Below are positions 31,949-40,571 of a stretch of DNA of 53,014 nt, in pieces. Position 1 is the first letter of the stretch; each line of letters starts with the position of its first letter. Source of the DNA: Sedimentisphaerales bacterium (GTDB lineage: Bacteria; Planctomycetota; Phycisphaerae; Sedimentisphaerales; SG8-4); NCBI GenBank assembly GCA_016928975.1, contig JAFGJR010000250.1:1-53014 (forward strand), in the 5' to 3' direction. The notes below the pieces were generated by a model. It was not told where the DNA came from, did not search any database, and saw nothing but the letters and a program-made list of their open reading frames with translations. A program made the translations under genes and the position numbers.

Positions 31949-32503
31949 AATCTCGCCCTTTCAGAAGTCTGTCAAATAGGCCCGTTCACTTGCCCCATCC
32001 TGATATCGGCAGATTTGCGGGGGACTAGCAGAAAACGCCGGCACTGAGAAGACAACGGGTCTGTGTTCGCATTGCCGCCGTACGTGTGATGTGTCAACGT
32101 TCGATAATGTGCGCCGGAAGCCCCCCAGTCGGTCCCCCTGAGAGAGTCCGGCAACACTATGCGTTCTGGATTCCACATCTCTGTGTCGAGCCCACAGAGT
32201 CCGGCGAGGTTTCTTGCGGAGCAGGGCGATGGCGGCGAATCTGGCCTTTCATCGGGGCCGGTCTTGGGGCCTCCGCGTGGATCGTCAGGTCCAGGTCGCC
32301 GTTGCTGTAGCCGAGCAGGCCCGCCGGGCGCAAGACCACCCTGCAAGACAATCCGTGTCGGGCCGCATGGATTCGTGTCGAACGAAATGAGAATTTCCTG
32401 TAACCATTCCCGGGGGCTGACCACTATCAGGGTAGATGTAACTGGAGAATTAAACTACGTAGTTGAGATAGGGTTTGCGGTCGTGACAGGAAAGGGCGTA
32501 GGG
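31949..32503. other. Intergenic region upstream of the efflux operon
   Basis: This 555-base stretch has only mutually overlapping short frames on both strands with no domain I recognise, apart from the palindrome near its right end. It is the divergent control region between a small minus-strand gene and the TetR-led efflux operon. Confidence 0.5.
32453..32464. promoter_or_regulatory. Perfect 12-bp palindrome, candidate TetR operator
   Basis: AACTACGTAGTT is self-complementary. It lies 39 bases before the ATG of the TetR gene (18 before an in-frame GTG). Position and symmetry fit autoregulation by a dimeric TetR repressor. Confidence 0.5.
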
Positions 32504-33211
32504 ATGAGGAGGAAGCTACGAAAGGATGCGGCGGAGACGCGGCGGCGGCTGCTCGCGGCGGCGGCCGAGGCGTTTGCGGAGAAGGGCTTCTGGGAGGCCA
32601 CCCACGCGGAAATCTGCCAAACGGCCCAGGCCAATACGGCGGCGGTCAACTATCACTTCGGCAGCAAGGAGAACCTATACGTCGAGGCGTGGAAGTACTC
32701 GTTTGAGGAATCGGTCAAGGCCCATCCGCCGGATGGTGGGGTCGGGCCGGAGGCGCCGGCGGCGGAGCGGCTGCGTGGGCGGATTCTGGCGTTCATGCAG
32801 CGTATGGCCGACCCGAACAACCACGAGGTCGAGATCCTGCACAGGGAAATGGCGAACCCGACGGGACTGCTCACCGAAGTCCTGACGCCGGCCCTGGAAC
32901 CGCAGCGGCAGGCCCTTCGTGCGATCATCCGGGAGTTGTTGGGAGGCCAGGCAAGCGAACAGCAGGTGTTCTTCAGCGAGATGAGCCTCATGGGGCAGTG
33001 TTTCGGCCCGATGCTGCACCTGCGTCAGGGATGCTCGGGCTCCCGTGTCCTGCACCCACCGGGGCCGCCTTTGGAGTTCGACGTCGAGGATCTGGTCGAT
33101 CATATCGTCCAGTTCACTCTGGCAGGTATCGAGGCCATCCGCACGGAAGCCCAGAAAGGCCGCAAGGTCTCTGAGAAGCAGCACCGGCGCGGGCATGGCT
33201 TGAAGAAATAG
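32504..33211 (+). CDS. TetR-family transcriptional regulator (CecR-like)
   Basis: From MRRKLRKDAAETRRRLLAAA the protein is 235 residues. The N-terminal helix-turn-helix (FWEATHAEICQTAQANTAAV, then NYHFGSKENLY) is classic TetR. The C-terminal region, with HREMANPTGLLTEVLTPALE, resembles the CecR/YbiH group (DUF1956) that controls MacAB- or YbhG-type export. It leads a five-gene operon with tolC-, macA- and macB-like genes and begins just downstream of a perfect palindrome. GTG at 32483 is an alternative start adding seven residues. The in-frame extension to 32159 is not coding. Confidence 0.9.
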   Translation: MRRKLRKDAAETRRRLLAAAAEAFAEKGFWEATHAEICQTAQANTAAVNYHFGSKENLYVEAWKYSFEESVKAHPPDGGVGPEAPAAERLRGRILAFMQRMADPNNHEVEILHREMANPTGLLTEVLTPALEPQRQALRAIIRELLGGQASEQQVFFSEMSLMGQCFGPMLHLRQGCSGSRVLHPPGPPLEFDVEDLVDHIVQFTLAGIEAIRTEAQKGRKVSEKQHRRGHGLKK

Positions 33212-33220
33212 GAGCGACTC

Positions 33221-34687
33221 ATGAGTGTTTGGCAGGGGACAGCGCGGATGAGAAAGGCCTTGTGGTTGTGCACGTTGCCGGCGGCTCTGGCGATGGCCGG
33301 GTGCGTGGTGGGACCGAATTACGTCCCGCCGAAAGCGCCGACACCCGACACGTGGCACAGCCAGTTGCAGGACGGGCTGGTGGGCGGCGAGGTGGACGCC
33401 GAAGCGTTGACCTCGTGGTGGGCCACACTTGATGATCCGGTGCTGTCGGGCCTGATCGAGCGAGCTGTGGCGGGCAACCTGGACCTCAAGCAAGCGTGGG
33501 CGAGGGTGCGCGAGGCGCGGGCGCGACGGAAGGGCGCTCAAGGCGCGTTCTTCCCGACGCTCGATTCGGCTGCTTCCGCCACGTGGAGCACCAGCGGCGC
33601 GGAGGGCGTGCGAACCGTCAACAATGAGACCTACGCGGCGAACTTCGATGCCGGTTGGGAGTTGGACCTCTTCGGCGGCATTCGCCGCTCGGTGGAGGCA
33701 GCCCAGGCCAATCTGGAGGCCAGCGATGAGGACCTGCGTGACACGCTGGTGTCCCTGCTGGCCGAGACCGCCCTGAACTACGTCGAGGTGCGGACGTTCC
33801 AGGCCCGGCTGGCGGCGGCCGAAGCGAGCCTGAAGACGCAGGAGGAAACCTACCAGTTGACTGTGTGGCGGTCCCAGGCCGGCCTGGGCGACGAGTTGGC
33901 CGCACAGCAGGCGAAGTACAACCTGGAAAACACGCGTTCGCAGGTCCCCTCGTTGCAGACCGGATTGGAGGAAGCGATGAATCGCGTCGCCGTGCTGCTT
34001 GGAGAGCCGCCGGGGCAGGTGCACGCGGAGCTCGCGCGGGCGCAGGCCATCCCGGTTCCGCCGGCGGAGGTGGCCGTGGGTGTCCCGGCAGACGTAATAC
34101 GCCGGCGTCCTGACATCCGGCGCGCCGAACGCAACCTGGCGGCCCAGAATGCCCGCGTCGGCGTAGCCACGGCAGACCTCTATCCTCAGCTCCGGTTGAG
34201 CGGCTCGATCGGCCTGGAAGCTCTGTCATTGGAGGACCTGGCCTCCGGCTCCTGGTTCCTCAGTGGCGGGCCGCGATTGACCCTGCCGCTTTTCAATACG
34301 ACGATTCGGCCCAATATCGAGGTGCAATCGGCCTTGCAGGAGCAGGCGCTGCTCCAGTACGAGGCCGCCGTCCTCAACGCGCTGGAGGAGGTGGAGAATG
34401 CCCTTGTGGCATACGCGCAGGAGCAGCGAAGGAGAGAGAATCTACGCGAGGCGACGAAGGCCGCTCAGGCGGCGGCCGAGCTGGCGCAGTACAAGTACCA
34501 GGCGGGTCTGACGGATTTCAGCAATGTCCTGGACGCGGAGCGGTCGCTCCTGTCGTTCCAGGATCAGTTGCAGCAAAGCGACGGGACGGTGACCTCCAAC
34601 CTGATTCGGCTCTACAAGGCCCTGGGAGGCGGATGGACTTCAACGGCGGTCGCCTCGGCTTCGGGCGAGGCCGGGCAACAGCATTGA
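33221..34687 (+). CDS. Outer membrane efflux lipoprotein (TolC/NodT family)
   Basis: The 488-residue protein has a lipobox (LAMAGCVVG) and the NodT-type opening VGPNYVPPKAPTPDTWHS. It then has two outer-membrane efflux repeats with the long helices and the conserved RRRPDIRRAERNLAAQNARVG, LYPQLRLSGSIG and NALEEVENALVAYAQE. It would form the trimeric outer channel for the MacAB-like pump encoded next. AGGAG seven bases before the ATG supports this start. The gap to the TetR gene is nine bases and to macA 15. Confidence 0.94.
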   Translation: MSVWQGTARMRKALWLCTLPAALAMAGCVVGPNYVPPKAPTPDTWHSQLQDGLVGGEVDAEALTSWWATLDDPVLSGLIERAVAGNLDLKQAWARVREARARRKGAQGAFFPTLDSAASATWSTSGAEGVRTVNNETYAANFDAGWELDLFGGIRRSVEAAQANLEASDEDLRDTLVSLLAETALNYVEVRTFQARLAAAEASLKTQEETYQLTVWRSQAGLGDELAAQQAKYNLENTRSQVPSLQTGLEEAMNRVAVLLGEPPGQVHAELARAQAIPVPPAEVAVGVPADVIRRRPDIRRAERNLAAQNARVGVATADLYPQLRLSGSIGLEALSLEDLASGSWFLSGGPRLTLPLFNTTIRPNIEVQSALQEQALLQYEAAVLNALEEVENALVAYAQEQRRRENLREATKAAQAAAELAQYKYQAGLTDFSNVLDAERSLLSFQDQLQQSDGTVTSNLIRLYKALGGGWTSTAVASASGEAGQQH

Positions 34688-34702
34688 GATATGGAGAAAC
34701 CA

Positions 34703-35992
34703 ATGAGTGCGAAACCACATGCGGAATCGGATATTGCCAAAACCCTCGGCGTTGCCGACGGGGCCGGTCGGCGCCGGCGTCTGAAGCGCTGGCTTGTTCC
34801 TCTGCTGCTGATCGTGGCGCTGGTAGGCTTCCTGGCCCTGCGCAAGAGCCCTGGCGGGTCGAAAGTGGTACAGTATAAGACCCAGGAGGCCAAACGCGGC
34901 GATCTCGTTGTTCGCGTCACGGCCACGGGCACCCTCGAGCCCACTAATGAGGTCGAGGTCGGCAGCGAGATCTCCGGCATCGTCAAAGCGGTCGAGGCGG
35001 ACTACAACGATGAAGTCAGGGTCGGGCAGGTCCTGGCGCGGATCGACACCTCCAAGTACGAGGCTCAGGAGACGCAGTTGAAGGCGGCCCTCGAGTCGGC
35101 CCAGGCCAGGGTCTTGCAGGCCAAGGCGACCCTGAACGAGACGCAGACCAAGCTGGCGCAGCTCCAGCGGGTGCGGGAGCTGAGCGATGGGAAGGTGCCG
35201 TCGCAGACCGAGTTCGATGCGGCCCAGGCGGCGTTGGAGCGGGCCAAAGCCGATGACGCCAGCGCCGCGGCAGCCGTTGCCCAGGCTCAGGCCACTCTCA
35301 AGGCCACGCAGACCGATATCGCCAAGGCGGTCATTCGCTCGCCGATCGATGGCGTCGTTCTGACTCGCCAGATCGAGCCCGGTCAGACCGTGGCCGCCGC
35401 GTTTCAGGCGCCGGTGCTGTTCACTCTCGCCGAGGACCTGACTCAGATGGAGTTGCACGTGGACGTGGACGAGGCGGACATCGGTCAGGTGGGGGACGGC
35501 CAGGAGGCGGAGTTCACCGTAGCGGCATACCTGGATCGGACCTTCAAGGCCAAGATCGTGCAGACCCGCTTTGGCTCCCAGACCGTGGACGGCGTGGTCA
35601 CATATGAGACCGTGCTGAAGGTGGACAACACGGACCTGGCGCTGCGCCCGGGGATGACCGCGACGGCCGATATCACGGTCCAGAAAGTGGAAAATGCCCT
35701 GCTGGTCCCCAACGCGGCCCTGCGGTTCTCGCCGCCGATGCAGGGGCAAAAGAGGGCCTCCCGCGGACTGGTGGGCATGATGCTTCCGGGCCCGCCTCGC
35801 TTCAACGCGCCGCAGGAAGCGGTGGTGGACACGAACAAGAGACAACAGACCCTGTGGGTCCTGAAGGACGGTCTCCCGACGGCGGTTCCCGTGACTATCG
35901 GCGTCTCGGATGGTGCGATGACTGAGGTCGTCTCGGGCGACATTCAGCCGGGCACGCCGGTCGTCGTCGATACCATGGCGACGGGGAGGTGA
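34703..35992 (+). CDS. MacA-like periplasmic adaptor (membrane fusion protein)
   Basis: From MSAKPHAESD the protein is 429 residues. It has one membrane segment (LVPLLLIVALVGFLAL), a split biotinyl-lipoyl domain (ATGTLEPTNEVEVGSEISG and IRSPIDGVVLTRQIEPGQTV), a long coiled-coil hairpin between them, and beta-barrel and membrane-proximal domains. It bridges the MacB permease and the TolC channel. GGAG six bases before this ATG favours it over the ATG four codons earlier. Its stop is two bases before the ATPase start, so the genes are tightly coupled. Confidence 0.92.
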   Translation: MSAKPHAESDIAKTLGVADGAGRRRRLKRWLVPLLLIVALVGFLALRKSPGGSKVVQYKTQEAKRGDLVVRVTATGTLEPTNEVEVGSEISGIVKAVEADYNDEVRVGQVLARIDTSKYEAQETQLKAALESAQARVLQAKATLNETQTKLAQLQRVRELSDGKVPSQTEFDAAQAALERAKADDASAAAAVAQAQATLKATQTDIAKAVIRSPIDGVVLTRQIEPGQTVAAAFQAPVLFTLAEDLTQMELHVDVDEADIGQVGDGQEAEFTVAAYLDRTFKAKIVQTRFGSQTVDGVVTYETVLKVDNTDLALRPGMTATADITVQKVENALLVPNAALRFSPPMQGQKRASRGLVGMMLPGPPRFNAPQEAVVDTNKRQQTLWVLKDGLPTAVPVTIGVSDGAMTEVVSGDIQPGTPVVVDTMATGR

Positions 35993-35994
35993 GT

Positions 35995-36717
35995 ATGATC
36001 GCCTCTACCCAGACAGAAACAACGCCTCTGATCGAGCTGACCGGTGTGACGAAGGTCTATGGTACGGGCCAGGCCGCCATGCAGGCGCTGGCCGGGATCG
36101 ACTTGCGCATCGAAGAAAGGGACTTCGTGGCGATCATGGGCCACAGCGGATCGGGCAAGTCCACGTGCCTGAACATCCTCGGGTGTCTGGACTCGCCTAC
36201 CTCGGGATCCTATCGCTTCCAGGGCGTCGAGGTATCGCAGTTGACCCGCGACCAGCGGGCCAGGTTGCGCCGTTACTACCTGGGATTCGTCTTTCAGGGC
36301 TACAACCTCCTGAAACGGACTTCTGCCATTGAGAACGTGGAACTGCCCTTGATCTATCGCCGGGTGCCCGCCCGGCAGCGTCACCGAATCGCCCGCCAGA
36401 CCCTCGCGTCCGTGGGCCTGGAGGGTTGGGAATCGCACAATCCGAACGAGCTGTCCGGCGGCCAGCAGCAACGGGTGGCGATTGCGCGCGCGATCGTCAC
36501 AGGTCCCTCGGTCCTCATGGCCGATGAGCCCACGGGCAACCTGGACTCTGCCCGCAGCCAGGAAATCATGGAGCTGCTCTCCGGACTCAACCGCGAGCAG
36601 GGGATCACCATCGTCATGGTCACGCACGAGCCGGACATGGCCGCATATGCCAAACGCATCGTCCATTTCAAGGACGGCAGAATCGAATCCGATGAGAAGA
36701 ATGGGAGGGCACACTGA
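35995..36717 (+). CDS. MacB-type ABC transporter ATPase
   Basis: The 240-residue ATPase has Walker A GHSGSGKST, the Q-loop FVFQGYNLLKR, signature LSGGQQQRVAIARAI, Walker B VLMADEPTGNLDS and switch VTHEPDMAA, typical of the LolD/MacB class. GGAGG six bases upstream decides the ATG at 35995 over the GTG at 35989. The permease is a separate gene that starts on the last base of this stop codon, so the transporter is a split MacB. Substrate (macrolide, lipid or peptide) cannot be told from sequence. Confidence 0.95.
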   Translation: MIASTQTETTPLIELTGVTKVYGTGQAAMQALAGIDLRIEERDFVAIMGHSGSGKSTCLNILGCLDSPTSGSYRFQGVEVSQLTRDQRARLRRYYLGFVFQGYNLLKRTSAIENVELPLIYRRVPARQRHRIARQTLASVGLEGWESHNPNELSGGQQQRVAIARAIVTGPSVLMADEPTGNLDSARSQEIMELLSGLNREQGITIVMVTHEPDMAAYAKRIVHFKDGRIESDEKNGRAH

Positions 36718-37922
36718 TGGTCTGGAACACGCTGCTGCTGGCCCTGCGCGAGATTCGCCGCAACGTCATGCGGTCGTTCCTGACCGTGCTGGGCATCGTC
36801 ATCGGCGTGGCGTCGGTGATCACCATGGTGACCCTGGGCAAGGGGGCCACCCAGCAGGTGACCACCTCGATCGCCAGCATGGGCAGCAACCTGTTGATGC
36901 TCAGCCCCGGCAAGCGGATGGGCCCGGGTTCGATGGGATCGGCCCCCGCCTTCAAGGCCGAAGACGGCGAGGCCATTGCCCGCGAGATCGGCGGTATTGC
37001 CCTGGTTGTCCCTGTGGCGAGTCGATCCATCAGCGCGATCTACGGCCATGAGAACTGGTCGACCTCAGTGACGGGCACCACCAGCGCGTTCCTGAGCCTT
37101 CGGAACATGCGACTGGGCAGCGGGCGGTCTTTCAGCGACAGCGAGGCCCGCGCCGGAGCCGCGGTCTGCGTTATCGGACAGACCGTCCGCGAGAAGCTCT
37201 TCGGCGCCCAGGACCCGCTGAACAATCGAATTCGTCTGGGGGCGCTGTCGTTCCAGGTCATCGGCCTGTTGGAGGCCAAGGGCCAGAACAGCATGGGCAT
37301 GGACCAGGACGACATCGTGCTGCTGCCCCTGCGGACCTTCCAGCGAAGGATCGCGGGCAATCACGACGTTAGCCTGATCCAGGTCTCCGTCCAGGACGGC
37401 GTCTCCACGGAAAAGGTCCAGCGGGACATCCGCCTGCTGATGCGGAGTCGTCGCCGTCTGGCCACCAGCGAGGACGACAACTTCAACGTGATGGATACCA
37501 AGGAGATCTCCAGGATGCTCACGGGTACCACCACGATGCTCACCGGCCTGCTCGGAGCCGTCGCGGCCGTCAGCCTCCTGGTCGGCGGCATCGGCATTAT
37601 GAACATCATGCTGGTGTCGGTCACCGAGCGGACGCAGGAGGTCGGCACCCGCCTCGCCATCGGCGCTCTGGAACGAGAGGTGCTCATGCAGTTTCTCGTC
37701 GAGGCGGTGGTGCTGTCATCTTCCGGCGGCCTCTTCGGAATCCTCCTGGGTCTGAGCGCGTCCTTTGCCCTCAAGAACGCGCTGATGGTCCCGTTCGTCT
37801 TCGATCCGACGATCGTCCTGATCGCCTTTGTCTTCTCGGCGGCCGTAGGCGTCGTCTTCGGCTATTTCCCCGCTCTCAAAGCCGCCCGCCTCGACCCCAT
37901 CGACGCCCTCCGCCACGAGTGA
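36717..37922 (+). CDS. MacB-type FtsX-like permease
   Basis: The 401-residue permease has an N-terminal membrane helix (FLTVLGIVIGVASVITMVTL), a large MacB periplasmic core domain (to about 270), and three C-terminal helices. LLVGGIGIMNIMLVSVTERT is the FtsX family signature. It completes the four-part efflux assembly with the outer channel, the adaptor and the ATPase. It ends with KAARLDPIDALRHE, the usual C-terminus. It is the last gene of the operon; smpB follows with its own promoter. Confidence 0.95.
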   Translation: MVWNTLLLALREIRRNVMRSFLTVLGIVIGVASVITMVTLGKGATQQVTTSIASMGSNLLMLSPGKRMGPGSMGSAPAFKAEDGEAIAREIGGIALVVPVASRSISAIYGHENWSTSVTGTTSAFLSLRNMRLGSGRSFSDSEARAGAAVCVIGQTVREKLFGAQDPLNNRIRLGALSFQVIGLLEAKGQNSMGMDQDDIVLLPLRTFQRRIAGNHDVSLIQVSVQDGVSTEKVQRDIRLLMRSRRRLATSEDDNFNVMDTKEISRMLTGTTTMLTGLLGAVAAVSLLVGGIGIMNIMLVSVTERTQEVGTRLAIGALEREVLMQFLVEAVVLSSSGGLFGILLGLSASFALKNALMVPFVFDPTIVLIAFVFSAAVGVVFGYFPALKAARLDPIDALRHE

Positions 37923-37974
37923 CGCGGCTCGGCAGAGACGACCAAGGCAGCCTGTCCCATGGTGCAAACTCGGC

Positions 37975-38003
37975 TTGCAGAAGGGATTCGTTGCGGCTAT
38001 GAT
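37975..38003 (+). promoter_or_regulatory. Leaderless promoter of smpB
   Basis: TTGCAG, a 17-base spacer and TATGAT, then GAGGCG and the ATG at 38010. The six-base gap includes GAGG, but at that position it would lie at or upstream of the transcript start. Confidence 0.6.
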
Positions 38004-38009
38004 GAGGCG

Positions 38010-38492
38010 ATGGCGAACAAATCCTGGAAAAAGGACGAAAGCCCTGTGGCCGTGAACAAGAAGGCCTACCACGACTTCGAGCTGGTGGACAAGTTCGAGG
38101 CGGGGATCGAGCTTCGCGGCAGCGAGGTGAAATCACTTCGAGCGGCCGCCGCGGACCTGACCGGGTCGTACGCCAGGATGCAGGATGGGGAGTGCTGGCT
38201 GGTCGGCACGAAGATCGCCGCCTACCAGCAGGCGGGGAATATGGGCCACGATCCGGCCCGCAAGAGAAAGCTGCTCCTGCACAAAGCGGAGCTGCACCGG
38301 ATCTGGAACAAGCTCGAACAGCGGGGCTTTGCCCTGGTCCCGTTGCGGATCTATTTCACGAAGAAAGGCCTCGCCAAGGTGGAGCTGGCTCTGGCGCGGG
38401 GCAAGCGGCAGTACGACAAGCGCCGGACGATCACCGAGCGCGATCAGAAACGGGATATCGACCGAAGCATGAAGAAGTACAGGGGAAGGTAG
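38010..38492 (+). CDS. smpB: SsrA-binding protein SmpB
   Basis: The 160-residue protein partners tmRNA in rescue of stalled ribosomes. NKKAYHDFELVDKFEAGIEL, RGSEVKSLRAAAADLTGSYA, GNMGHDPARKRKLLLHKAEL and the basic C-terminal tail KRQYDKRRTITERDQKRDID are the family blocks. MANKSWKKDES is the start; the in-frame extension to 37959 covers the promoter. No tmRNA gene is seen in the window. The DUF1844 gene follows five bases after its stop. Confidence 0.95.
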   Translation: MANKSWKKDESPVAVNKKAYHDFELVDKFEAGIELRGSEVKSLRAAAADLTGSYARMQDGECWLVGTKIAAYQQAGNMGHDPARKRKLLLHKAELHRIWNKLEQRGFALVPLRIYFTKKGLAKVELALARGKRQYDKRRTITERDQKRDIDRSMKKYRGR

Positions 38493-38497
38493 ACGAT

Positions 38498-38899
38498 ATG
38501 GCGGACGAAGAGAAGAAGATCATCGTCGATGAAGATTGGAAACGCGAGGCGCAGCAGGAGAAGGAGCGACTGGCGGCTCAGGAGGCCGAGGAGAAGGCGA
38601 AAGCCGCCGCGGAGGGACGCAAGCGAGACCGCGAGCTGCCCCGCGGGGACCTGGCGGGATTGGTCAATATGCTGACGACGCAGGCGCTCTTCGCTCTGGG
38701 TCTGATTCAGATCAAAGGCGAGGAGGACCGCGGGCCCGATCTCGAGCTGGCGCGGTACAACATCGACATACTCGAGGCGATCGAACAGAAGACGAAAGGG
38801 AACCTGACGCCAGAGGAGCAGGAATTGCTGAAGAACACGCTCAACGACCTGCGCATGGGGTACGTGAACATCACGAATCAGCCTGGCTCGCAGCAATGA
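38498..38899 (+). CDS. DUF1844 domain protein
   Basis: The 133-residue protein has a charged N-terminal coiled-coil half (KREAQQEKERLAAQEAEEKA) and the DUF1844 C-terminal domain (LAGLVNMLTTQALFALGLIQ, LARYNIDILEAIEQKTKGNL, LTPEEQELLKNTLNDLRMGY). The family is widespread and uncharacterised, found in planctomycetes, deltaproteobacteria and Chlorobi. It is probably co-transcribed with smpB. No catalytic motif is visible. Confidence 0.88.
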   Translation: MADEEKKIIVDEDWKREAQQEKERLAAQEAEEKAKAAAEGRKRDRELPRGDLAGLVNMLTTQALFALGLIQIKGEEDRGPDLELARYNIDILEAIEQKTKGNLTPEEQELLKNTLNDLRMGYVNITNQPGSQQ

Positions 38900-38948
38900 T
38901 CGTAGGGCGGATAAGTGGAGTCCTGGAAAATGGAGGTCAGGCTTGTCG

Positions 38949-38980
38949 TTCAAGGAAATCGGTTTTGCGATTTCCCTGAA
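38949..38980. other. Long hairpin upstream of trpC
   Basis: TTCA-A-GGAAATCG, a six-base loop GTTTTG and CGATTTCC-C-TGAA form a 12-bp stem with one mismatch. It lies 50 bases after the DUF1844 stop and 91 bases before trpC. There is no T-run, so intrinsic termination is doubtful. An attenuator, an RNA-processing site or a protein-binding site is possible. Confidence 0.5.
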
Positions 38981-39070
38981 TGATTCGCACAAGTGGCTGT
39001 GTGCCACGACCACCTCTTAGGGAGCCTGGGGGCGGGCGATGGCGCCTGCCTGTGGATAGGACGCACTGCG

Positions 39071-39874
39071 TTGGCTACCATTCTGGATGATATTATCGCC
39101 AATAAGCGGGAGGAAGTGGAACGACGGCGGTCGCAGATCAGCCTGGAGCAGCTCCGCGAGCAGGCGATGAGCAAGCCGCGATGCCGCAACTTCTTCAAGG
39201 CGGTCACCGGGCGCAACCCACGGGGCATCAACGTCATTGCGGAGATCAAGAAGGCCTCGCCGTCCGCCGGCCTGATCTGCAAGGACTTCGATCCGGTCCG
39301 GATCGCCAAGGTTTACGAGCACTGCGGCGCCGACGCGATCAGCGTCCTGACTGACGAGAAGTATTTCCAGGGCAAGCTGGAATACCTGGAGCAGGTGAAG
39401 CAGGCGGTGTCCGTGCCGATCCTTCGTAAGGATTTCATCATCGACATCTGGCAGGTGTACGAGTCCCGCGTCGCCGGGGCTGACGCGATTCTGCTGATCG
39501 CCGAGGCGCTGCGACCGGGCGACAGGATGGACCTGATGATCGCGGCGGCGGAGCTGGGCCTGACTGTGCTGCTGGAGGTCCACGAGGCCGATTCGCTCCT
39601 GGCCGTTCGCAGCCTGATCGGGTTCCCCAAGAGGGGCTACAGCGTCCTGGGTGTCAACAATCGCGACCTGACCACGATGAAGGTGGACCTGGGCACGACG
39701 ATCCGGCTGGCCGGGCTGCTGGACACCGACAGCGAGCTGGTCTCCGAGAGCGGCGTCCGGACACGGGCCGACGTCAACAGACTCAAGTCAGCCGGCGTCC
39801 GGGCCGTGCTCATCGGCCAGACCCTGTGCGAGCAGCCCAACATCGAAGCGAAATTCACGGAACTGTTCGAGTGA
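39071..39874 (+). CDS. trpC: Indole-3-glycerol phosphate synthase
   Basis: The enzyme closes the indole ring in tryptophan synthesis. The (beta/alpha)8 barrel motifs are present: NVIAEIKKASPSAGLI, YEHCGADAISVLTDEKYFQG, VPILRKDFIIDIWQVYES, LGVNNRDLTTMKVDL, LVSESGVRTRADVNRL and AVLIGQTL. The best start is a TTG at 39071 giving MATILDDIIANKREEVE, 267 residues; the frame is open to 38993, but the upstream part is not family-like. It is isolated from other trp genes and preceded by a strong hairpin. Confidence 0.95.
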   Translation: MATILDDIIANKREEVERRRSQISLEQLREQAMSKPRCRNFFKAVTGRNPRGINVIAEIKKASPSAGLICKDFDPVRIAKVYEHCGADAISVLTDEKYFQGKLEYLEQVKQAVSVPILRKDFIIDIWQVYESRVAGADAILLIAEALRPGDRMDLMIAAAELGLTVLLEVHEADSLLAVRSLIGFPKRGYSVLGVNNRDLTTMKVDLGTTIRLAGLLDTDSELVSESGVRTRADVNRLKSAGVRAVLIGQTLCEQPNIEAKFTELFE

Positions 39875-39901
39875 GCCGTCCGACGGCTGAGGGACGATAC
39901 A

Positions 39902-40273
39902 ATGGACATGGTTCTTCATGCAGCGCCGCTGTTGATTCTGGGTCTTCTGGCCGGGACTCTTAGTGGTCTGCTCGGCATCGGCGGCGGCGTCATCATCATA
40001 CCGATCCTGGTCTTTGTGTTCGGGCTGACCCAGCACGAGGCGCAGGGCACGACGTTGGCCCTGATGGTGCCGCCCATCGGCCTGCTGGCCGCCTGGACCT
40101 ACTACAAGCACGGCCACGTGAACGTTGGGATGGCCGCGCTCATCTGCCTGGGCTTCTTCTTTGGCGGCCTGCTCGGCGCCCGACTCGCGAGCGTTATCAG
40201 CGGCGTCCTGCTCAAACGCCTCTTCGGCATCGCTCTCCTGATTACCGCCCTGAAGATGATCCTGGCGAAATAG
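39902..40273 (+). CDS. TauE/SafE-family membrane protein, half-size
   Basis: The 123-residue protein has four membrane segments and the first-half signature LAGTLSGLLGIGGGVIIIPI, followed by LGFFFGGLLGARLASVISGV. TauE/SafE anion exporters are usually about 250 residues made of two such halves; this is a single half, which may work as a dimer. GAGGGA precedes the ATG. It follows trpC by 27 bases. The substrate is unknown, possibly sulfite or an organosulfonate by family. Confidence 0.88.
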   Translation: MDMVLHAAPLLILGLLAGTLSGLLGIGGGVIIIPILVFVFGLTQHEAQGTTLALMVPPIGLLAAWTYYKHGHVNVGMAALICLGFFFGGLLGARLASVISGVLLKRLFGIALLITALKMILAK

Positions 40274-40323
40274 CCGCACCGACCTGTCTTCTCGTACAGT
40301 GGCGCGACCCCCCAAAACACAAC

Positions 40324-40410
40324 GGAGAGGGCGGGATTCGAACCCGCGGTAGGGATAAACCCTACACGGCCTTTCCAAGACCGCTCGATAAGCCACTCTG
40401 ACACCTCTCC
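40324..40410 (-). tRNA. tRNA-Ser (anticodon GGA)
   Basis: The 87-base gene folds as a class II tRNA on the minus strand. The acceptor stem pairs GGAGAGG with CCTCTCC, the anticodon loop reads CTTGGAAA with GGA, a long variable arm GTAGGG...CCCTAC follows, and the T-loop is GGTTCGAATCC. The 3' CCA is not encoded. It reads UCC and UCU serine codons. Confidence 0.96.
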
Positions 40411-40440
40411 AACGGCTCACGGAAACCGTGTGGCTCACTG

Positions 40441-40470
40441 ATTCTACGAGATTGGCCGCGGAAAAGACAA
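40441..40470 (-). promoter_or_regulatory. Promoter of tRNA-Ser
   Basis: Minus strand TTGTCT, an 18-base spacer and TAGAAT, 30 bases upstream of the mature tRNA 5' end. Confidence 0.5.
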
Positions 40471-40571
40471 GCCCAAAATGGGCTCTGGAAACGCAGAGAC
40501 GGGCCGATCTCACGGAGGTTCTTTCGCGTAGTAATGAACCAGGAGGGTGCTGACCGAGACTAATTTATAGA

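Noticed and set aside
31972..32424. 150-codon minus-strand frame upstream of the TetR gene
   Set aside because: Proline/glycine-rich with no domain, competing frames on both strands and no ribosome-binding site.
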